From Rhyacichthys aspro (taxonomy: Eukaryota > Chordata > Actinopteri > Gobiiformes > Rhyacichthyidae), in contig CM072163.1 in assembly GCA_036850595.1 (NCBI GenBank), positions 3,272,595 through 3,336,594 on the forward strand: a stretch of 64,000 nucleotides of DNA. The letters are read 5' to 3'. Positions within the stretch are counted from its first letter, which is position 1; each line of letters opens with the position of its first letter. Positions 60,186 to 64,000 of this stretch are shown here, piece by piece. A program made the translations under genes and the position numbers. The notes below the pieces were generated by a model. It worked only from the letters and a program-made list of their open reading frames with translations. It had not been told where the DNA came from and did no database searches.

Positions 60186-60226
60186 GTTTTCTTCGGAACT
60201 GGAGCTGCTTTAGAAACATCCACAAC
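60186..60226 (+). other. cyb5r4: cyb5r4 5' UTR, possibly translated through an upstream exon
   Basis: A good acceptor (ttcagttttgtttgacag) ends at 60,185. The 41 bases up to the ATG are open in the cyb5r4 frame (FLRNWSCFRNIHN) and in phase with the donor at 59,106. So this could be a spliced 5' UTR, an N-terminal extension, or simply part of a longer unspliced first exon. Confidence 0.45.
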
Positions 60227-60316
60227 ATGTTGAACATTCCGACTCAGTCTTTCCCGGCTCCGAGCTCCCAGCAGCGGGTCTCTCCGGGAGGACCGTCCGG
60301 TACCGGCAGGAACAAG
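60227..60316 (+). CDS. cyb5r4: cyb5r4 exon: conserved N terminus
   Basis: 30 codons from ATG, with donor AAG|gtacca. MLNIPTQSFPAPSSQQRVS parallels the human start, which supports this Met as the conserved initiator. Confidence 0.93.
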
Positions 60317-62983
60317 GTACCAGTCCAGATACACTCACTGTTCATACTGTTAGAGAGGAAAATAACCAAAGAAAGTGACCAGAGACAAGGACAAATGATG
60401 CTACAGAAGGTTAATATGTTCTACTGTTTCCACTGTAATCGAGGTGTGAGAATCAGTGACATTTTTACAACCACAAAGATCATATAAGACTATATCTGAA
60501 TTGATTCTGAGGAGCTCTTTCATCTGTTTTTATGTACATTTTATAATTTAGGACTAAAATCATTACACAAACACAAATCAAATGTGGTTATTGTTTTGGT
60601 TCCTGAAAAAGTAAGTGAAAAGTTGTCAGCCCTCACAATATAAACAAAATAACAATGCTAAAGGAGAAGTGACATTAGGACATCATAAAGCATATTGTTC
60701 CTTCATTATATTTAGCAGTAAGCTACTATTTTCCAGTCTACACAGGTATAAGCAACACAAAACTAAGCATGGAATGATTTCAAGGTATATCACGATCTCA
60801 AAATGTCACAGAATAAAACCTTTATACATCATGACTCATTATTTACACTGTAATATGAACTGATGACAAAACGAGGAAGTAAGACATGACAAAACTTTAA
60901 AGGAATCTGACCAAACAGAGCCTAGTAAAGAGATAAAATGAATTTTGAATGAGTATTGTACAGCCCTAATTTCCAGTCAATGCAGGTAGGTTTTTTTTTA
61001 TGTTAGAAAATGTAAAAGTTTAGTGACTGGACATTTATTTTTGTATAGTCTTATAACAAACTTCTTAATAATCATCCGTATTAATGAGTTTAGTTGAGCT
61101 TATATGAAGTTTCAGTTCAAGCAACGCTGCCTCTGGTTTTCCATTTTTCACAAACAAACAGCACAACATCATGACTACACTTTATGTTTTTCCAAATAAC
61201 GATAATGTTCTTGTGTATATTGTCAATTACTGTGCATTATTGCATCTTTAGCTTGTTTATCCCACATTTAATGCTGAAAAATGGTGGCTATTTTACCCGT
61301 TGCTTGATTTTGGACACTACATTTAATAGTATGTGGATTAATTTATCTGAAGTAGACTTAACAAACATATGAACTGGTGTAATCTCACTTCCTCAACAGC
61401 ATATTGTATAAAAGTAGGGGAATTATAACATGCTTTTTGACCTTTTCGTGTCAGGTTGCTCTAAAGCCGGGTCACAGTTTGATGGACTGGATCCGTTTTG
61501 CGAAGAGCGGTAAAGATCTGACGGGTTTGAGAGGACGGCTCATTGAAGTCACGCCGGAGGAGCTGCAGAAACACAACAAAAGAGACGACTGCTGGACGTG
61601 CATCAGAGGTCGGGCTGCTTCTGCTGATGATGACGTTTATCTCTGAAAATTAGAAGTGGTTATTTATGGGAAACAGCAGAGAGAGGATGTAGTCAAACAG
61701 GTTGCAGCATTTCAAAAAAATTAAGTGGAGTTCTGCGATACATTTATATTTATCTACAGCCATTTAAAAGTCAGAATATTAAAACAGTGTTGGATGATAT
61801 ATTATATTACGACATTACATAATACATGTCCTATAATATTATGACTAATTTTTCCATATGGTTTGACACTGTTGTCGTTTTCTGACCGTATTTATTTTAA
61901 GAATGCTGCCATTTTGTTTAACAGCATCAATTCAATGTAAATCAGGTCAAAGTTTTTAATTTTTGTAATTTCTTATTCAGAAAACGATATAAATGTGGTG
62001 ATGAAATCTTGAATCATGTAAAATCAGCATCTAGTTGTTGTTTTTTTTGCCAGTTGAGGACAGTGGACAGTTAACTTCACCCTAAAGCATTTTTCTCTCT
62101 TTTATTTTTGCTTTAGGACTGGTTTATAACGTGACCCCGTACATGGACTACCATCCCGGAGGAGAGGATGAGCTGATGAAGGCGGCCGGCATCGATGGCA
62201 CCGACCTCTTCGATCAGGTAAAGCTCTCACGATCACAAAAAATAAAATACTAAACACACACTAAAATATATCAGCTTATCTTGACTGTATTATTCAGAAA
62301 AGACGTTTATACTGATGAGATAAATGTGTCTCTGTGATCAGGTCCATCGTTGGGTGAACTACGAGTCCATGTTGAAGGAGTGTCTTGTGGGAAGGATGTC
62401 TACGAAACCTGTCATATCCAATAACGGTATTGAAATAAATACATTTCAGATTGTAAAAATGATGCAAAGTTGTGGTCACAATAAAAGCCAGTTGAGTTAC
62501 ATCATTTATAACAATATTCAGTCTAATCTAATGCTTTTATGTTTAAATGAATTGTATTGATCTTTTTTCTCAGCGATCCTCCCTCCTCCTGCACCGACAA
62601 GCCTTGCCCCGCCTACCTCAGTAGCTCCGCCTCCAGAAAAAGATGGACGACCACGGTATTAAAACAAATACTAGACAACCTTTAACGTCATTTTACTGCT
62701 AATTTTACACAATAATTGGTGTTTATCTGCCTTTTTTGTGTTTGTTTTAGGTTCGACTGGTTCCAAACTGATTCCACTGTTCATCTTGTCGTTTACGCCA
62801 AAAGAAAGGTATAAATCTTCAAATAAAAAAGTGATGTTATATGAAATTATAGGCTATTGGAAGTATTTATTATGGTGTTCCTGCTGCAGATCCCCAGCTC
62901 AGGTTGTACAGTTGTCGATCTTCATGAAGGCGTTTTACGAATTGAAGTGCTTCTCCAGAAAATGTCCTACATGATTCATTTGC
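60227..62983 (+). CDS. cyb5r4: Cytochrome b5 reductase 4 (Ncb5or), 3' partial; six exons
   Basis: NAD(P)H-dependent oxidoreductase joining a cytochrome b5 heme domain, a CS domain and a b5-reductase flavin domain in one ER-associated protein (family knowledge). Exons 60227-60316, 61455-61608, 62117-62217, 62342-62426, 62574-62655, 62751-62808 and 62890-62983 join in phase, giving 221 residues. If 60,227 is counted as the first, that makes seven coding exons. Residues 1-30 match the human start (MLN, QSFPAP, QQRV). The b5 domain has HPGG at His94 and the second axial His at 117 (VHRWVNYE), 23 apart as in human. Residues 144-170 are a Pro-rich linker unlike human. The CS domain starts near FDWFQTDS. 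The reductase domain lies beyond the window (human protein 521 residues). Confidence 0.96.
61455..61608 (+). CDS. cyb5r4: cyb5r4 exon: lead-in and start of the b5 domain
   Basis: 154 bp with acceptor gtgtcag. It encodes SLMDWIRFAKSGKDLTGLRG and EVTPEELQKHNKRDDCWTCI. The donor AGAG|gtcggg is weak but demanded by the frame. Confidence 0.94.
62117..62217 (+). CDS. cyb5r4: cyb5r4 exon: b5 heme-binding core
   Basis: 101 bp. It encodes LVYNVTPYMDYHPGGEDELM and then DLFDQ. HPGG contains the first axial heme histidine. Confidence 0.96.
62342..62426 (+). CDS. cyb5r4: cyb5r4 exon: second heme histidine
   Basis: 85 bp. It encodes VHRWVNYESMLKECLVGRMS and a short tail. The His of VHRW is the second axial ligand. 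Confidence 0.95.
62574..62655 (+). CDS. cyb5r4: cyb5r4 exon: proline-rich linker
   Basis: 82 bp flanked by a strong acceptor (tcttttttctcag) and a GT donor. It encodes ILPPPAPTSLAPPTSVAPPP and EKDGRP. The human linker here is charged rather than proline-rich, so this is the fastest-evolving part. Confidence 0.85.
62751..62808 (+). CDS. cyb5r4: cyb5r4 exon: start of the CS domain
   Basis: 58 bp. It encodes FDWFQTDSTVHLVVYAKRK; human has YDWFQTDSLVTIAIYTK. Flanking introns are 95 and 81 bp. Confidence 0.94.
62890..62983 (+). CDS. cyb5r4: cyb5r4 exon: CS domain continuation
   Basis: 94 bp with acceptor ctgctgcag and donor gtgagt. It encodes IPSSGCTVVDLHEGVLRIEV and the YMIHL segment, ending one base into a codon. 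The next exon is outside the window. Confidence 0.9.
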
Positions 62984-64000
62984 GTGAGTATCACTGCTTT
63001 TTATTTGAAGTAACACTACATAACTTATCAGGCTGTATATCCACCACAAGAAGACTAACTCATATAGGACTTTTTATGAACACCCTAGTTCTAATGTAAA
63101 TTGGTGCATATGGGGCACGTTCTGGAGGTTAGTCTCTTTGTTTTACCACCAAGATTAACTTAATGCTGTTCTCATTATGATTTTCAGGCTTATATTCTTA
63201 AATAAAAAGTTACATACAGTTGCTGTAAGTGACTAAATAAACTCTAAAGTAAATAAGATATTGTTTTTTTGTTTTTATACTTTAAAATTCTACAAACAAT
63301 ACACAGGATTTCAAGCAGGAAATTTAGAGGGTAATGTTCTGATTAAAATTAGCGGCGTAAATCTTTCAATTTCAGGCGATTAGATTCTGATTCAATTCTT
63401 GGAGGTTCCGATTCGATTCAGAAACGATTTTTGAATTACACCAAATTTTGAATCAGAACCATTCTTTTAATTTGATTTAGATATTTGTGACACGGCAAAA
63501 ATAATCAAAATACACATAAAAAAGTCTTGTTCCAAACATGTGTCTCAGTTGTCCTTGAGCTGAATTGTTAGTTATCCTTAAAAATTCCATTAATTTCGCT
63601 GACAAAAAGCAGTGAGGGACAAGTCAATTTTTAAAGACCACGATTCAATTCGATCTGATTCACCCCAAGAACCTTGATTTTCCGATTTTTTTGAGAGTTA
63701 ATGAAAAGAATGGATGGATAAAAGTGTATATTGTTAATAAATTATGCTCCTGAAGTGTCCTAGGATATTATTTTCCAAAACAAGTGTCAATCTACACACC
63801 GTGAGCTGGTATTTGACGTCATGTTGTAAAAATATCTTTCTGATAAAACCTCATTATTGTCTGACCTTTTCTTAAATGTCACATTTGCATCGTGTGGTGT
63901 CATTACAGTGTTATATAAAGGAGATCATCACAGTTGTTGTTATGCAAATGAAGCAGGACACACTCATGTCTGACCCTTGTGTTTAATTTAATTTCTGTTG
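62984..64000 (+). other. cyb5r4: cyb5r4 intron, running off the window end
   Basis: Starts with a good donor (gtgagt). I found no further CS-domain exon up to 64,000. It holds a decayed MITE at 63,351-63,690. Confidence 0.7.
63351..63690. mobile_element. Decayed copy of the AGGGGTGTAA MITE, inside the cyb5r4 intron
   Basis: Shares TTTCAGGCGATT, CATTCTTTTAATTT, ATATTTGTGACA, TTGTTCCAAACATG and GTTAGTTATCCTTAAAAA with 35,150-35,502 in the same order. The left end is degenerate (GCGGCGTAA) and the right inverted end is lost. Confidence 0.8.

Overview
This is a vertebrate nuclear window, almost certainly from a teleost fish. Compact GT-AG introns (78-918 bp, with one of about 4.6 kb) interrupt deeply conserved vertebrate proteins. 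The background is AT-rich and crowded with small hAT-like MITEs, a tRNA-derived SINE, minisatellites and simple repeats. There is no bacterial, viral or organellar gene.

Left end (1-about 13,775): the 3' nine coding exons of sim1 (single-minded 1, a bHLH-PAS transcription factor) on the + strand. They run from inside PAS-A to the stop codon at 10,789-10,791, followed by a long 3' UTR. The upstream bHLH exons (about 86 residues by comparison with human SIM1) lie outside the window. All exon phases join, giving 661 residues without a break.

Middle (about 13.8-58.9 kb): a gene desert of about 45 kb with no convincing protein gene. It holds (i) a family of hAT-like elements (called family M here) whose interior is a 21-bp minisatellite in different orientations; (ii) a family of roughly 550-bp interspersed repeats (family R); (iii) two MITE families, two copies of one and one of the other, with terminal inverted repeats and near-perfect 8-bp target duplications; (iv) an 8-bp minisatellite with higher-order structure; (v) a 155-bp tandem duplication, a SINE and simple repeats; (vi) a recurring series of non-repetitive, often GC/CpG-richer 150-400 bp blocks with clustered homeodomain-type cores. 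Such deserts next to developmental regulators usually carry long-range enhancers, so these blocks are listed as candidate sim1 regulatory DNA. That is inference.

Right end (58,998-64,000): the first six certain coding exons of cyb5r4 (Ncb5or, a cytochrome b5/CS/b5-reductase fusion) on the + strand, cut by the window end after 221 codons. Just upstream lie two very short, phase-compatible exons that could form an unrecognised 62-residue acidic microprotein gene. The first of them can instead splice in frame into cyb5r4 and add 50 residues to its N terminus. This is the most novel coding observation in the window.

sim1 acts in hypothalamic neuron development and energy balance, while cyb5r4 is an ER-associated oxidoreductase. 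They are not known to work together. In human both lie on chromosome 6q but far apart, so their closeness here reflects lineage-specific rearrangement or compaction.
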